A stretch of 64,000 nucleotides of DNA from a virus. The position numbers were made by a program, and so were the translations under genes. The stretch is from IMG/VR virus record IMGVR_UViG_3300023181_000025, positions 147,169-211,168 of that record. One strand, given 5' to 3'. This document shows positions 46,419-53,995 of this stretch, one piece after another (positions within the stretch are counted from its first letter, which is position 1; each line of letters begins with the position of its first letter). The notes under the pieces were generated by a model. The model searched no databases and was not told where the DNA came from. It saw only the letters and a program-made list of their open reading frames with translations.

Positions 46419-46841
46419 ATGAATGAACTTATCGAATCTCTTAGGAGGGGAACTGAGCAGGCAATTGCACGCGGCGAAGAAATGAAACGCCAGAAAGAAA
46501 AAGACGACGCCCAAAAAGAGCTTTTCCGTCATGACCTTGCTAAGACATGGGCAGAAGCGAAGGCGCAATGCCTCCCCGAAAAAGCTAAACAAGCGGCCAG
46601 TGAAGGAAAAAATGAGGTTTGCGTTGTAGCTTCTGGGAAATACGGAAAATCTGAATTTGGGGTTGTTGAGGATGATCGCAGTTTTACGGGAGTCCTAAAG
46701 GATTGGAATACAAAAGGATCGGGGTTGAAATATTATTACCTTCATAAACTTTTGATTGAGGCGGATTTTAACGTTAGTGTTAAATATGAGTATGATGGTG
46801 GCGGGCAATGGAGCTGGTATAGCATTTACATTAATTGGTAA
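46419..46841 (+). CDS. Hypothetical protein, 140 aa
   Basis: N-terminal charged helix (RGTEQAIARGEEMKRQKEKDD), then an alpha/beta C-terminus with CVVASGKYGKSEF. No family recognised. Confidence 0.8.
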   Translation: MNELIESLRRGTEQAIARGEEMKRQKEKDDAQKELFRHDLAKTWAEAKAQCLPEKAKQAASEGKNEVCVVASGKYGKSEFGVVEDDRSFTGVLKDWNTKGSGLKYYYLHKLLIEADFNVSVKYEYDGGGQWSWYSIYINW

Positions 46842-46856
46842 TTAATTAAAAATAAT

Positions 46857-47102
46857 ATGGCAAAGTTTATTTCACAGTCTGGGCTACGAAACCTCAAAGA
46901 GGGGGCGGTTGTTTCGTTATGCGGAGACAATGGGAAAATACAAATTTTTAGTTGGAGCGGTAGAATTTCTGAATTAGTTTTAGAGGTTTTTGACGCGAAT
47001 ATTCAATTTAGTATGAAGGGCAAAGAAACTGAGATTAGTATTTATGGTTATGTTTCTAGCTCTAACGGCAAATATGAACTAATTGAAATTTATTTAAAAT
47101 AA
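46857..47102 (+). CDS. Hypothetical beta-rich protein, 81 aa
   Basis: Alternating strands (AVVSLCGDNGKIQIFSW, EISIYGYVSSSNGKYEL). No motif. Confidence 0.74.
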   Translation: MAKFISQSGLRNLKEGAVVSLCGDNGKIQIFSWSGRISELVLEVFDANIQFSMKGKETEISIYGYVSSSNGKYELIEIYLK

Positions 47103-47112
47103 TATTTTATAT

Positions 47113-47496
47113 ATGAAAACATACGCAGAAATACAGGGCGAGCCACCCTTTAATTGGTTTAATTTTTTGAGCCAAGAAAACATTTCATCCGAGGAATGGC
47201 AAGACGCTAAGATTAAATCAAGTTCATGGGTTACCTGCGCTTGTGGCAACCAATGCAGTATTATCCCTCGCTCAATTTACGGCGCGCCTCTTGATAATGA
47301 GCTAGAGGCATTAGGAGGGGGTCAAGGCTTTCATGGGGCAATCGAATTGAAGCTTAAAGGGGTGGCGCTGGAATACCTTAAACTTATTGAAAAAAGGTCC
47401 GCCTATTTGATCAAAAATATAAACGAAGAGATTGAAAGGGAGATTATGGATCATGAAGAAGAAATTAAAAGGCTCAAAAAACTACTTATTTCTTGA
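47113..47496 (+). CDS. Conserved phage protein with CACGNQC, 127 aa
   Basis: SSSWVTCACGNQCSIIPR followed by YGAPLDNELEALG is a combination I recognise from other phages; the Cys trio may bind metal. C-terminal coiled coil (INEEIEREIMDHEEEIKRL). Function unknown. Confidence 0.83.
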   Translation: MKTYAEIQGEPPFNWFNFLSQENISSEEWQDAKIKSSSWVTCACGNQCSIIPRSIYGAPLDNELEALGGGQGFHGAIELKLKGVALEYLKLIEKRSAYLIKNINEEIEREIMDHEEEIKRLKKLLIS

Positions 47497-47521
47497 TATT
47501 TGCGAAAAATAAGTGTATAAC
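47493..47521 (+). promoter_or_regulatory. Leaderless-type promoter
   Basis: TTGATA, 17 nt, TATAAC, then 6 nt to ATG 47528. Confidence 0.6.
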
Positions 47522-47527
47522 GAAGGC

Positions 47528-47749
47528 ATGAAGGTCTTCTTATTTATGTCTTTTGTAGCAATTTGGCCTGTTTCTTGTCATGATAAGAACAAAAACCATT
47601 GCCCCGCGCCACCTCAAAAGCAGGTTTGCGAGCCTAAACCGCATTGCTATACTCAAATGCCCCTGATCGCGCCTGAGCCGTCCTTAGCTATGGGAAGCGC
47701 CTTTACATGCACGGTAATGCTAGGGGTTCTACGCAGGCGAAAGCCATAA
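47528..47749 (+). CDS. Secreted protein with PEP-CTERM-like tail, 73 aa
   Basis: N-terminal signal MKVFLFMSFVAIWPVSC (possible lipobox PVSC), a short Cys/Pro/Lys-rich middle (CPAPPQKQVCEPKPHC), and a C-terminus PEPSLAMGS, hydrophobic segment, RRRKP, which fits the PEP-CTERM sorting pattern (PEP, then a transmembrane helix, then Arg cluster). Such tails are processed by exosortase in Gram-negative hosts. A phage use of host exosortase would be unusual. Start ATG 47528 over GTG 47513 because the signal starts there. Confidence 0.75.
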   Translation: MKVFLFMSFVAIWPVSCHDKNKNHCPAPPQKQVCEPKPHCYTQMPLIAPEPSLAMGSAFTCTVMLGVLRRRKP

Positions 47750-47756
47750 AATTAGG

Positions 47757-47784
47757 TTGACAAATTTAATAAACGGTCCATTCT
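47757..47784 (+). promoter_or_regulatory. Leaderless-type promoter
   Basis: TTGACA, 16 nt, CATTCT, then 6 nt to ATG 47791. Confidence 0.58.
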
Positions 47785-47790
47785 TTTCGC

Positions 47791-48090
47791 ATGACTCGTC
47801 ACAAAAAGCTCATTGAGCAAATAACCTCTCTTGAAAGTTCAATTTCTCAAACTCCGGTGAAGGCAAAGAACGCACGGAAATTTGAGTTAGATTCTAATTT
47901 TGCTTTCCAGTGCGGCGAAATGTCAAGGGTTATAGATAAAATGCTTCCTATCGTAAATGAGTATGCTAATTTTGTTGGACATGGGGAAATTTATTTAAAA
48001 TGCGTTAATGCTTTGGAAACTTACCGGGATTTTCAGGAAAACAGATTAGCTTTTGTATCTGGGAAAGATTTCCCCGGAATTGAAGGTTAA
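47791..48090 (+). CDS. Hypothetical helical protein, 99 aa
   Basis: Mostly helical (KKLIEQITSLESSI, MSRVIDKMLPIVNEY). No family recognised. Confidence 0.76.
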   Translation: MTRHKKLIEQITSLESSISQTPVKAKNARKFELDSNFAFQCGEMSRVIDKMLPIVNEYANFVGHGEIYLKCVNALETYRDFQENRLAFVSGKDFPGIEG

Positions 48091-48109
48091 ATATAAACAA
48101 ATTAAAATA

Positions 48110-48340
48110 ATGGACACAATCCCATCGCCTCGGCCTAACGAAACCCTTGATGGTTATTATCTCCGATTGGTGGATACTCTGGAAGCAGAGCGAAGCTCAT
48201 CGCCTACATTTCTTAAACAGCGGATTGCTATAGTTCTTAGTCTAATTGGAAATGTAGATCATTCAATTGGAAATGGCCCCAAGGCTGCCAAAGTGCGCGG
48301 CGAAAAACTAAACGATATTCGTCTTATCCTTAGCGAATAA
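48110..48340 (+). CDS. Hypothetical protein, 76 aa
   Basis: ATG 48110 used. Pro-rich start (IPSPRPNETLDGYYLRLVDTL) then helices. No family recognised. Confidence 0.73.
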   Translation: MDTIPSPRPNETLDGYYLRLVDTLEAERSSSPTFLKQRIAIVLSLIGNVDHSIGNGPKAAKVRGEKLNDIRLILSE

Positions 48341-48344
48341 TAAT

Positions 48345-48680
48345 ATGGACATTAAAACCCTTGAAGAATTGATTCAAATTTTGGATCAAAATAAAATTAA
48401 ATATTATGGGGAAACCTCCGAAACGGTCATTTACCCCGCCATGAAAAAAGAATACAAAGGATATATTAGGATTCATTTTAGTCCAGAAAATCCTCTTCCC
48501 GATGTTTGGGAAAGCATTCTTATTTCAAATATTAAAGGAATCGAGGTCTCTGTTTCTGGAACTCGTATTGTGAGCGGAAACGGTGCAATTGATGGTATGC
48601 TATTGCCGGAATATGCCATGCGGCGAGAAAGCCTTAACGAAAAGAGGAAATCGCTTGGATTCCAGCCTATTGGATATTGA
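48345..48680 (+). CDS. Hypothetical protein, 111 aa
   Basis: Alpha/beta with ISNIKGIEVSVSGTRIVSG in the middle; no motif. Its last codons include the -35 of the next gene. Confidence 0.75.
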   Translation: MDIKTLEELIQILDQNKIKYYGETSETVIYPAMKKEYKGYIRIHFSPENPLPDVWESILISNIKGIEVSVSGTRIVSGNGAIDGMLLPEYAMRRESLNEKRKSLGFQPIGY

Positions 48681-48705
48681 CTTTTCCAGCAAGCCTTTGT
48701 ATTGT
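48677..48705 (+). promoter_or_regulatory. Leaderless-type promoter
   Basis: TTGACT, 17 nt, TATTGT, then 7 nt to ATG 48713. Confidence 0.55.
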
Positions 48706-48712
48706 CGTTTAT

Positions 48713-49609
48713 ATGGATAAGATTTATAAAATTTGCTCAACAGAGGAATATGATTTGTTGGTGGAGAAGTTTGGGAAAGAGTATTGGAAGACCTCCAAAA
48801 GAGGTTGTCTTTCCGCTCTTGGGATGCATTCAGAAATTGCTATTTTCCCTCGCTCTATTTCTTTGTCGGGGAATTATTCTTCTAATCCTGAAGCGACTAA
48901 AAAACACAAACCTTGCCTAGAAATTGTTTCTTTTGATGAGGCGATGGCGGAAAATTTTAATATAAATACTGGGGATAAGTTTGAAGCTGTGAGGGATGAG
49001 CCTTTTTGTATTAGTCGTCTTAAAAAGGGTGGACCAATTACAGTTACGAAAATTTTGGAAACGGGCGGGTTTCTTGGAAAAATTCCCGGAGACATTTTTG
49101 ATTATATTTTTAGGAACGATCCGCGCCAAATTAAAAAAATCAAATCAAAAACATCCATGACCCTCCGCGAGCAAATCGAATTGGCAAAAAGCTACTTAGG
49201 AAAAACAATTGAATACTCTGAAGGGATATCCAATACAGTTTCGGGGATTGTATTGGGAACAGATACGAATGCTCAAGTTGGGGGCGCTTATACCGACAGA
49301 GCGGAAAAACAAATCGCTAAAAATGGCTTTTTTGTTTCAATTTGGTTGAAAGAAAGTAAAGGATTTATTTTGATTGATGATCAGACCCCTAATTTTAAAA
49401 TTCATGAGCCTATCATGGTGAACGGTTTTGAAGCCAAAGATCGCGGGGATTCTTATGGTTTTGGGTGCGCGAAGATTGGAAAGGAGTCCTTGAAAGCGGC
49501 GAAAACCTTTTTGGAAACAGTCAAATCAGACGGAACTAATAAGCCGGTCGAGTTTGTAGAGATTGGCGCGGGTAAATTTACTTTGGAAATTCTTAATAAG
49601 CTCGTTTGA
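48713..49609 (+). CDS. Two-domain protein with EQxELAK unit, 298 aa
   Basis: N-terminal 148 residues are unique (YDLLVEKFGKEYWKTSKRG, ...GDIFDYIFR). From an internal Met near residue 149 the recurring unit LREQIELAKSYLGKT begins, and it ends with the shared module NGFEAKDRGDSYGFGCAKIG and SGKFTLEIL-like end (GAGKFTLEIL). So this looks like a fusion of a new head with the 14236-like gene. Function unknown. Confidence 0.83.
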   Translation: MDKIYKICSTEEYDLLVEKFGKEYWKTSKRGCLSALGMHSEIAIFPRSISLSGNYSSNPEATKKHKPCLEIVSFDEAMAENFNINTGDKFEAVRDEPFCISRLKKGGPITVTKILETGGFLGKIPGDIFDYIFRNDPRQIKKIKSKTSMTLREQIELAKSYLGKTIEYSEGISNTVSGIVLGTDTNAQVGGAYTDRAEKQIAKNGFFVSIWLKESKGFILIDDQTPNFKIHEPIMVNGFEAKDRGDSYGFGCAKIGKESLKAAKTFLETVKSDGTNKPVEFVEIGAGKFTLEILNKLV

Positions 49610-49637
49610 AAAATAATTATTGACAGTCCTTCAATTA

Positions 49638-49876
49638 ATGAAAAGTTTAATCTTAGGATTTATTTTGGGGTTCATGATGGTTTTTGGCGTATGGTGGCTT
49701 GAGACTCCAAATCCCCCATTAGTTTGCTTTCTTTTGGCGGTAGCCTCTATCATTTACCCTCTCAAGGTAAAGATAGATGAGTTAAGCACCAAAATTTATG
49801 AATTCGACAAAGATTGCGGCGGAATTCTTGTAGATTTCCTGAAATGTGTTGAGGGTAAAAAGGATGTTGACAATCA
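49638..49876 (+). repeat. Recent intragenomic duplication, copy 2
   Basis: Partner of 30042-30280, same strand, with about 8 mismatches, all in the first 110 nt; the remaining tract is identical by eye. Confidence 0.85.
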
Positions 49877-49880
49877 ATAA
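49638..49880 (+). CDS. Duplicated membrane protein, copy 2, 80 aa
   Basis: Nearly identical to 30042-30290 at the DNA level; protein differs at only a few residues (WWLET for WWLKT) and at the last residues (VDNQ). Two membrane segments. Upstream there is a TTGACA at 49620 but no -10 at the right distance, so this copy has probably lost its promoter or relies on the upstream transcript. Confidence 0.78.
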   Translation: MKSLILGFILGFMMVFGVWWLETPNPPLVCFLLAVASIIYPLKVKIDELSTKIYEFDKDCGGILVDFLKCVEGKKDVDNQ

Positions 49881-49885
49881 TTTGC

Positions 49886-49913
49886 TTGACAAGTTTCAAT
49901 AATCCATTACCTT
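49886..49913 (+). promoter_or_regulatory. Sigma70-like promoter
   Basis: TTGACA, 16 nt, TACCTT, 9 nt before ATG 49923; with a 19-nt spacer, CTTAAT would sit 6 nt from the ATG. Confidence 0.45.
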
Positions 49914-49922
49914 AATCCCGTT

Positions 49923-50123
49923 ATGCCTGAGCAACAATTAATTAATTTGCAAATCACTCCCGGAGAGCTTTCCACAATTAAGTGTGGGGTTTATGCTCTT
50001 ATTGGCAGACAGCGGGAAATTATCGCCTCGGCAAAAGAGCGGGGACAATTTATTCTTGTGGATATTAAAAAGGACGAATTGAAAAAACTAGAGGAAGTTT
50101 ACCAAAAACTCTTGACAGCTTGA
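49923..50123 (+). CDS. Hypothetical protein, 66 aa
   Basis: Helical, with TIKCGVYALIGRQREIIASAKERG and a Lys-rich end. No family recognised. Its end contains the next -35. Confidence 0.73.
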   Translation: MPEQQLINLQITPGELSTIKCGVYALIGRQREIIASAKERGQFILVDIKKDELKKLEEVYQKLLTA

Positions 50124-50140
50124 TATATTTATAAATAATA
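50112..50140 (+). promoter_or_regulatory. Leaderless-type promoter
   Basis: TTGACA, 17 nt, ATAATA, then 6 nt to ATG 50147. Confidence 0.62.
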
Positions 50141-50146
50141 GTCCTT

Positions 50147-50461
50147 ATGAAAGACGTGGAATCTCATTACGCTTGGCTAGAGGATCATATCGTTGATTTT
50201 GCGGCCACCTTTAATATTGAAAATATGAATCGTGGTGTTATTGCAGCCCACGGCGATAAGTGTTATGGGTATAGATCTTATTGGAAAGAAAACGAAGTTC
50301 CTTTTGCGCTGGGGGTGGCAATTTATTTTCTAACTTATTTTCACCCTTTTAGCGAAACCGCTCGGGACACAAAAGACGGTTGGGTAAAGCCAGAACAATG
50401 GGTGGTTAATTTTTTTAATTCGAATAAAAACAAACTAAAAAAGTATCTGGAGGACTTCTAA
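50147..50461 (+). CDS. Hypothetical protein, 104 aa
   Basis: Helix-rich with HYAWLEDHIVDFAATF and aromatic patches (WKENEVPFALGVAIYFLTYFHPF). No family recognised. Confidence 0.76.
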   Translation: MKDVESHYAWLEDHIVDFAATFNIENMNRGVIAAHGDKCYGYRSYWKENEVPFALGVAIYFLTYFHPFSETARDTKDGWVKPEQWVVNFFNSNKNKLKKYLEDF

Positions 50462-50465
50462 CCAT

Positions 50466-50600
50466 ATGAAAAACTTTCACGAAAAAGGAATTAAATTAAT
50501 TCAAGAGGATAAGCGCGGGCAATGGGATTGTTTTATTGGTTTTATTTGGCAAACTACTTGCGAAACCAAAACAGACGCCTTGAATTGGCTTAACAATTAG
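50466..50600 (+). CDS. Hypothetical small protein, 44 aa
   Basis: MKNFHEKGIKLIQED then WDCFIGFIWQTTCETKTDA. ATG follows the previous stop by 4 nt. Two Cys. Function unknown. Confidence 0.6.
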   Translation: MKNFHEKGIKLIQEDKRGQWDCFIGFIWQTTCETKTDALNWLNN

Positions 50601-50601
50601 C

Positions 50602-50766
50602 ATGAAAACAATTTTTGTTTATACTTCCCCTTATTTTTATAAAAGGATCAGGGCTATGGCTTTCCATTATCTGCAAAATTTTCGAGTTTCAAAGAATCCG
50701 CTAGATCTTAAGAAAGCGCGATGCTTGTTCAGGCAGTCCAGCGCCCATAGAATGGTTTTTAAATAA
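50602..50766 (+). CDS. Small basic protein, 54 aa
   Basis: MKTIFVYTSPYFYKRIRAMA then LKKARCLFRQSSAHRMVFK; basic and aromatic. One base after the previous stop. Followed by a terminator. Confidence 0.6.
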   Translation: MKTIFVYTSPYFYKRIRAMAFHYLQNFRVSKNPLDLKKARCLFRQSSAHRMVFK

Positions 50767-50771
50767 TTTTT

Positions 50772-50810
50772 AAGGAATAGGCTGATTTCGCTGCGCCTAT
50801 TCCTTATTTT
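50772..50810 (+). terminator. Intrinsic terminator
   Basis: 11-bp perfect stem (50772-50782 with 50795-50805) and T-rich tail. Confidence 0.8.
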
Positions 50811-50814
50811 CTCA

Positions 50815-50843
50815 TTGACAGATTAACAAAAATATCCAATACT
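50815..50843 (+). promoter_or_regulatory. Leaderless-type promoter
   Basis: TTGACA, 17 nt, AATACT, then 6 nt to ATG 50850. Confidence 0.62.
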
Positions 50844-50849
50844 ACCTGT

Positions 50850-50996
50850 ATGAAGTTTACCGCAGAACAAATTAAGCTTTTGGAAAGGCTCTTGGAAGAA
50901 AGAATTGATTATTTGACACTAAATTTTAAAGGTTTGGAAGATTCTATTCGGCTGGCCGAGAAAACTTTGAAAGAAATTAAAGACTTTTATCGTTAA
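50850..50996 (+). CDS. Small helical protein, 48 aa
   Basis: One long amphipathic helix (EQIKLLERLLEERI, EDSIRLAEKTLKEIK). Possibly coiled-coil. Leaderless by promoter position. Confidence 0.68.
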   Translation: MKFTAEQIKLLERLLEERIDYLTLNFKGLEDSIRLAEKTLKEIKDFYR

Positions 50997-51006
50997 ATAT
51001 TAATAT

Positions 51007-51288
51007 ATGAAAACAAAAGCAATTCGCGCCGCTGCCCGCACATATCACCAAAATCGAATCAAATCGACTGCTGAGAATCCTTGGAGCAAAGAGGAAGACC
51101 AAAAGGCACTGTTTGGGGCTATGGGAGAAGCGGGACTAGGAAAGCTTCACGCAATGGCCGGAACCCACATCGGAACAAAGCCCAACGGCAAGCTTTTTGT
51201 TGTCGATATTGGCGACGAAATCAGTTTTAAAACATATAAAGACTCCGCTGACTTTTTCAATTCTTTTCCTAAAGTATTTAGGCGTTGA
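51007..51288 (+). CDS. Hypothetical basic protein, 93 aa
   Basis: N-terminus rich in Arg/Lys/Ala, centre GAMGEAGLGKLHAMAGTHIG, beta-rich C-terminus. No family recognised. A TTGACA (51285-51290) overlaps its stop but no -10 fits well. Confidence 0.75.
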   Translation: MKTKAIRAAARTYHQNRIKSTAENPWSKEEDQKALFGAMGEAGLGKLHAMAGTHIGTKPNGKLFVVDIGDEISFKTYKDSADFFNSFPKVFRR

Positions 51289-51326
51289 CATTAAAGCCCG
51301 AATTATTGATATTTAAATTTATTATT

Positions 51327-51521
51327 ATGGAAAACGAAATATTGTGGAACGTATCCAAAACAATCTTGGAAAGAGAAAAGGAACCGCTTTTGCTTTCTCG
51401 TGTGGCGGCGGCAACTGGTTTGACTGAACTGGACATTATTGAAAGACTAATTAAATATTCTTCATCCAAAGGGACGGCTCAATTCAATATTCCCGCTACA
51501 AAAATAATTTCTTTGTCATAA
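51327..51521 (+). CDS. Small helical protein, 64 aa
   Basis: ATG 51327 used. Helix-turn-helix-like order (LLLSRVAAATGLTELDIIERLIKY). May be DNA-binding; no family recognised. Confidence 0.68.
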   Translation: MENEILWNVSKTILEREKEPLLLSRVAAATGLTELDIIERLIKYSSSKGTAQFNIPATKIISLS

Positions 51522-51539
51522 AATTAATTCATTAACACT

Positions 51540-51770
51540 ATGACTCTTTACACCCTTTTGGGCGGACGCTCAAAAAAGAAAATGGTTCGTCTGGAAACGA
51601 ATTCTAAGGAAAAGTGCGAAAACTACAGGGATGCCCTTAAGGTCACTCGTAACAGCAAATACAAATGGTTTGAGATTCGCGAAGCACTGCCAGAGGAAGA
51701 GCTGAAAGTTCACAAATCGCAAAACGCTTGGACTAATTATGGGGCTTCTGGCCCAAAAATAATCAAATAA
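51540..51770 (+). CDS. Hypothetical protein, 76 aa
   Basis: MTLYTLLGGRSKKKMVRLETN start, alpha/beta. No motif. Confidence 0.72.
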   Translation: MTLYTLLGGRSKKKMVRLETNSKEKCENYRDALKVTRNSKYKWFEIREALPEEELKVHKSQNAWTNYGASGPKIIK

Positions 51771-51775
51771 TTCAT

Positions 51776-52042
51776 ATGGAAACAAAAATTCATTCACCCG
51801 CCGATATTGAAGTCGGCGCATATTATTTAGATCCAGATTTGAATCTTTTGCTTGGCGTCGGGAAAAGAAAAATCTTTACTTCGGACCAATTTCATTTTAA
51901 ATGTTTAGTTATTATGCAAGGGAACTGGAAGGGGCGCGTGATACAAGAGGGGTTGTGGGAAAACGGATTTCAAAAAATTGATGATCAATTAGCACAAGAA
52001 ATGTTGAGATGTGAAACAATTTTGATGGTCGCCAGACAATAA
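51776..52042 (+). CDS. Hypothetical protein, 88 aa
   Basis: Beta-rich with ADIEVGAYYLDPDLNLLLGVG. No family recognised. Confidence 0.74.
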   Translation: METKIHSPADIEVGAYYLDPDLNLLLGVGKRKIFTSDQFHFKCLVIMQGNWKGRVIQEGLWENGFQKIDDQLAQEMLRCETILMVARQ

Positions 52043-52048
52043 AACTTA

Positions 52049-52077
52049 TTGACACGAGGGCTTGAATCTCTACAATT
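52049..52077 (+). promoter_or_regulatory. Leaderless-type promoter
   Basis: TTGACA, 17 nt, ACAATT, then 6 nt to ATG 52084. Confidence 0.6.
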
Positions 52078-52083
52078 ACGCCC

Positions 52084-52284
52084 ATGGCTACACTAGAAGC
52101 TCAATTGAAAATCGCCCGCAAGAAAGTTGGTAAACTAATTTTTGGCACTTCTGAATGGGAAGCCGCTATGCAGATTGTTCGGGATCTTTGCGAAGCAATA
52201 GACTCCCAAAGGCCTCAAGAAGAGTTTTGCAGCGTGGATAGCGGATTCCATCGAACTCGTTTGAATTCAGGGCGAATCATTTAA
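52084..52284 (+). CDS. Small helical protein, 66 aa
   Basis: Helical, starting MATLEAQLKIARKKVGKLI, and ending with a Cys and Arg-rich tail. No family recognised. Confidence 0.72.
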   Translation: MATLEAQLKIARKKVGKLIFGTSEWEAAMQIVRDLCEAIDSQRPQEEFCSVDSGFHRTRLNSGRII

Positions 52285-52315
52285 ATTTTATATTTTCTTT
52301 AAAAACAATATTAAT

Positions 52316-52486
52316 ATGAATATATTTATTTCTTACAGTAATATGATTATTGGGGCCGCAATGATTGCCTTTGCGCTCATCATGACAACTTCTGGCCTCA
52401 GAAGCGCAGTAATTTTCAAGGTCTTGCCTTTCTTTGGCGGGGTAATTCTACTCTTTAATGGCTGCAAGCTTATTGGTTTGATCTGA
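52316..52486 (+). CDS. Membrane protein with two segments, 56 aa
   Basis: Two hydrophobic stretches (about 10-27 and 36-55) with a polar turn SGLRSA. Starts after AATATTAAT. Confidence 0.68.
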   Translation: MNIFISYSNMIIGAAMIAFALIMTTSGLRSAVIFKVLPFFGGVILLFNGCKLIGLI

Positions 52487-52530
52487 AAATATCAATATGG
52501 ATCACGGAAAATTTTAAAACAAATAAGTAT

Positions 52531-52767
52531 ATGATTAAAATCAAAATTCCTTCCAACCCTTCCAAAAAACTTTTGACCCGGAGACAAATTCTTAAAAAAG
52601 ATGGGGTTTACGCTTCAGAAAACAGTTTTGTTCGTTTCGTTGTAGCTTCTAATGTTTGTTTTATTATAGGCGATCAGTGCCCTATTTATGTATCGGGAGA
52701 TTTTGATATGGACACCCCAAAGTATTACGAAACGAGCGAAACAATCGTATTTGAAAAAGATCAATAA
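52531..52767 (+). CDS. Hypothetical protein, 78 aa
   Basis: Basic start (MIKIKIPSNPSKKLLTRRQ), beta-rich centre with two Cys. No family recognised. Confidence 0.73.
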   Translation: MIKIKIPSNPSKKLLTRRQILKKDGVYASENSFVRFVVASNVCFIIGDQCPIYVSGDFDMDTPKYYETSETIVFEKDQ

Positions 52768-52828
52768 CGAAATTCCCGATTTTATTTGTTTTGTTATTAA
52801 TTAGAATAAGGGCGGCGGAAATTAATTA

Positions 52829-52857
52829 TTGACAAACACGTCAAAATTTCAATAATA
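52829..52857 (+). promoter_or_regulatory. Promoter with AATTAATTATTGACA upstream element
   Basis: TTGACA, 17 nt, ATAATA, 9 nt before ATG 52867. Preceded by GGGCGGCGGAAATTAATTA, shared with promoters at 53582 and 56496. Confidence 0.58.
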
Positions 52858-52866
52858 CCACCATAT

Positions 52867-53388
52867 ATGGCAATAGAACTTTCCAAACCGAAATATCAAA
52901 TCAATGAACGCGTGAGGTTCATTTATGATTCCAAACCCTATTACTCCACATCCGCAGAGTATTCGATTGCTCGCGGGGATGTAATTGATTCTCATTTTGA
53001 CAGTATCAAAGGCGAATGGGTTTACATTATTGACCCTTGGAACGCGGGTTACGCTGGACATAAAAAGCACAATATTCCAGAATCCGCGATTAATCCCTCA
53101 TTTGATGCGATTGAGGCACTAACTGAAAAGGCCTCAATTACTTTGTGTAAATATGATATGGATGGAGATTCCGCTCATAGAAATAGGAAAAATGAAATTG
53201 AAAATAAAGATTTCCGGGAGATTATCGTAAATGGGTATAGGGTAATCCGGGCATCGGACGAAAACGCCATCCACAAAGCGATCCAGAAGGCCGACGAGGA
53301 GGCCAAAAACATCGCGCATTGGAAAGACGCAGAGGGGCGCGAAGCGGTGATTAATTCCTTCGCCGTAGTCCGTAAGGTCGAACCATAA
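52867..53388 (+). CDS. Hypothetical protein, 173 aa
   Basis: Alpha/beta protein with a beta-rich first half (INERVRFIYDSKPYYSTS, GEWVYIIDPWNAGY) and a helical, charged second half. The last 60 residues use GC-richer codons. No family recognised. Confidence 0.82.
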   Translation: MAIELSKPKYQINERVRFIYDSKPYYSTSAEYSIARGDVIDSHFDSIKGEWVYIIDPWNAGYAGHKKHNIPESAINPSFDAIEALTEKASITLCKYDMDGDSAHRNRKNEIENKDFREIIVNGYRVIRASDENAIHKAIQKADEEAKNIAHWKDAEGREAVINSFAVVRKVEP

Positions 53389-53399
53389 ACAACATCTTC

Positions 53400-53573
53400 G
53401 TGAGTAATTACAAATCATTTGCCGAAAAGGTGAAAAAAGCAAAAACTTTAATTGATTTGAAAAAGCTGGGAGAATTGCTGACTCGTCTTTACGATGCCTG
53501 AGCTCTAACTATTTCAGAATTTCAACGGCTGGATGCCAAGATCATTGACGCGGAAATTTCGATGGCCGGGTGA
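53400..53573 (+). pseudogene. Small gene interrupted by in-frame TGA
   Basis: GTG start; the frame runs 57 codons with a TGA at 53499-53501. The halves SFAEKVKKAKTLIDLKKLGELLTRLYDA and ALTISEFQRLDAKIIDAEIS fit as one helical protein. Nonsense mutation, read-through or sequence error. Lacks its own clear promoter. Confidence 0.6.
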
Positions 53574-53581
53574 ATTAATTA

Positions 53582-53610
53582 TTGACTTCATAAGAACAAC
53601 CCATTAGCTT
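53582..53610 (+). promoter_or_regulatory. Leaderless-type promoter
   Basis: TTGACT, 17 nt, TAGCTT, then 7 nt to ATG 53618; preceded by GAATTAATTA. Confidence 0.55.
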
Positions 53611-53617
53611 CATTTAT

Positions 53618-53986
53618 ATGCAAAAAAACATTAAAGTTAATTCAGAAAAATCCGCAAAAACCATAATCGCCACGTTGAAAAAAATGGGATATGCGTGGCG
53701 CAGTAACCGCGTTCAATGGAGCACGAATTATCCAATCATTATTATTTCTTCTGAAAAGAAAGAAATGTGGGGAGATGACCACCATAATGTTGAAGGTGGA
53801 AAACAACTTTTTTGGCCCGAAGATGCGACCGAAATTCTTTCTGAGTCTATTGAAATTGAAATTCGCAATGTGGCGGGACATACTGCTGTAATTTCCGAAG
53901 CGAAAATTAAAGTGGGATGCCAGTTTGTGAGTTTTGAGAAATTTGACGAAATCGCTGAAGCCGTCAAGAAAGTTAGGGGCAGTTGA
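53618..53986 (+). CDS. Shared C-terminal module protein, 122 aa
   Basis: Unique N-terminus, then the module: VAGHTAVISEAKIKVGCQFVS, EKFDEIAEAVKKV. Closest relative by ending: 34947. The middle WPEDATEILS also recurs in 59595 as WPADATKILA. Confidence 0.82.
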   Translation: MQKNIKVNSEKSAKTIIATLKKMGYAWRSNRVQWSTNYPIIIISSEKKEMWGDDHHNVEGGKQLFWPEDATEILSESIEIEIRNVAGHTAVISEAKIKVGCQFVSFEKFDEIAEAVKKVRGS

Positions 53987-53995
53987 TAAAAAGTA

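Noticed and set aside
51285-51310. Promoter overlapping the 51007 gene stop
   Set aside because: TTGACA is present, but no -10-like hexamer at 16-18 nt and the ATG lies far downstream.
36364-53573. Stop-codon reassignment (TAA or TGA as sense)
   Set aside because: Both TAA and TGA end many clear genes here, so two interrupted genes are better explained by mutation or error.
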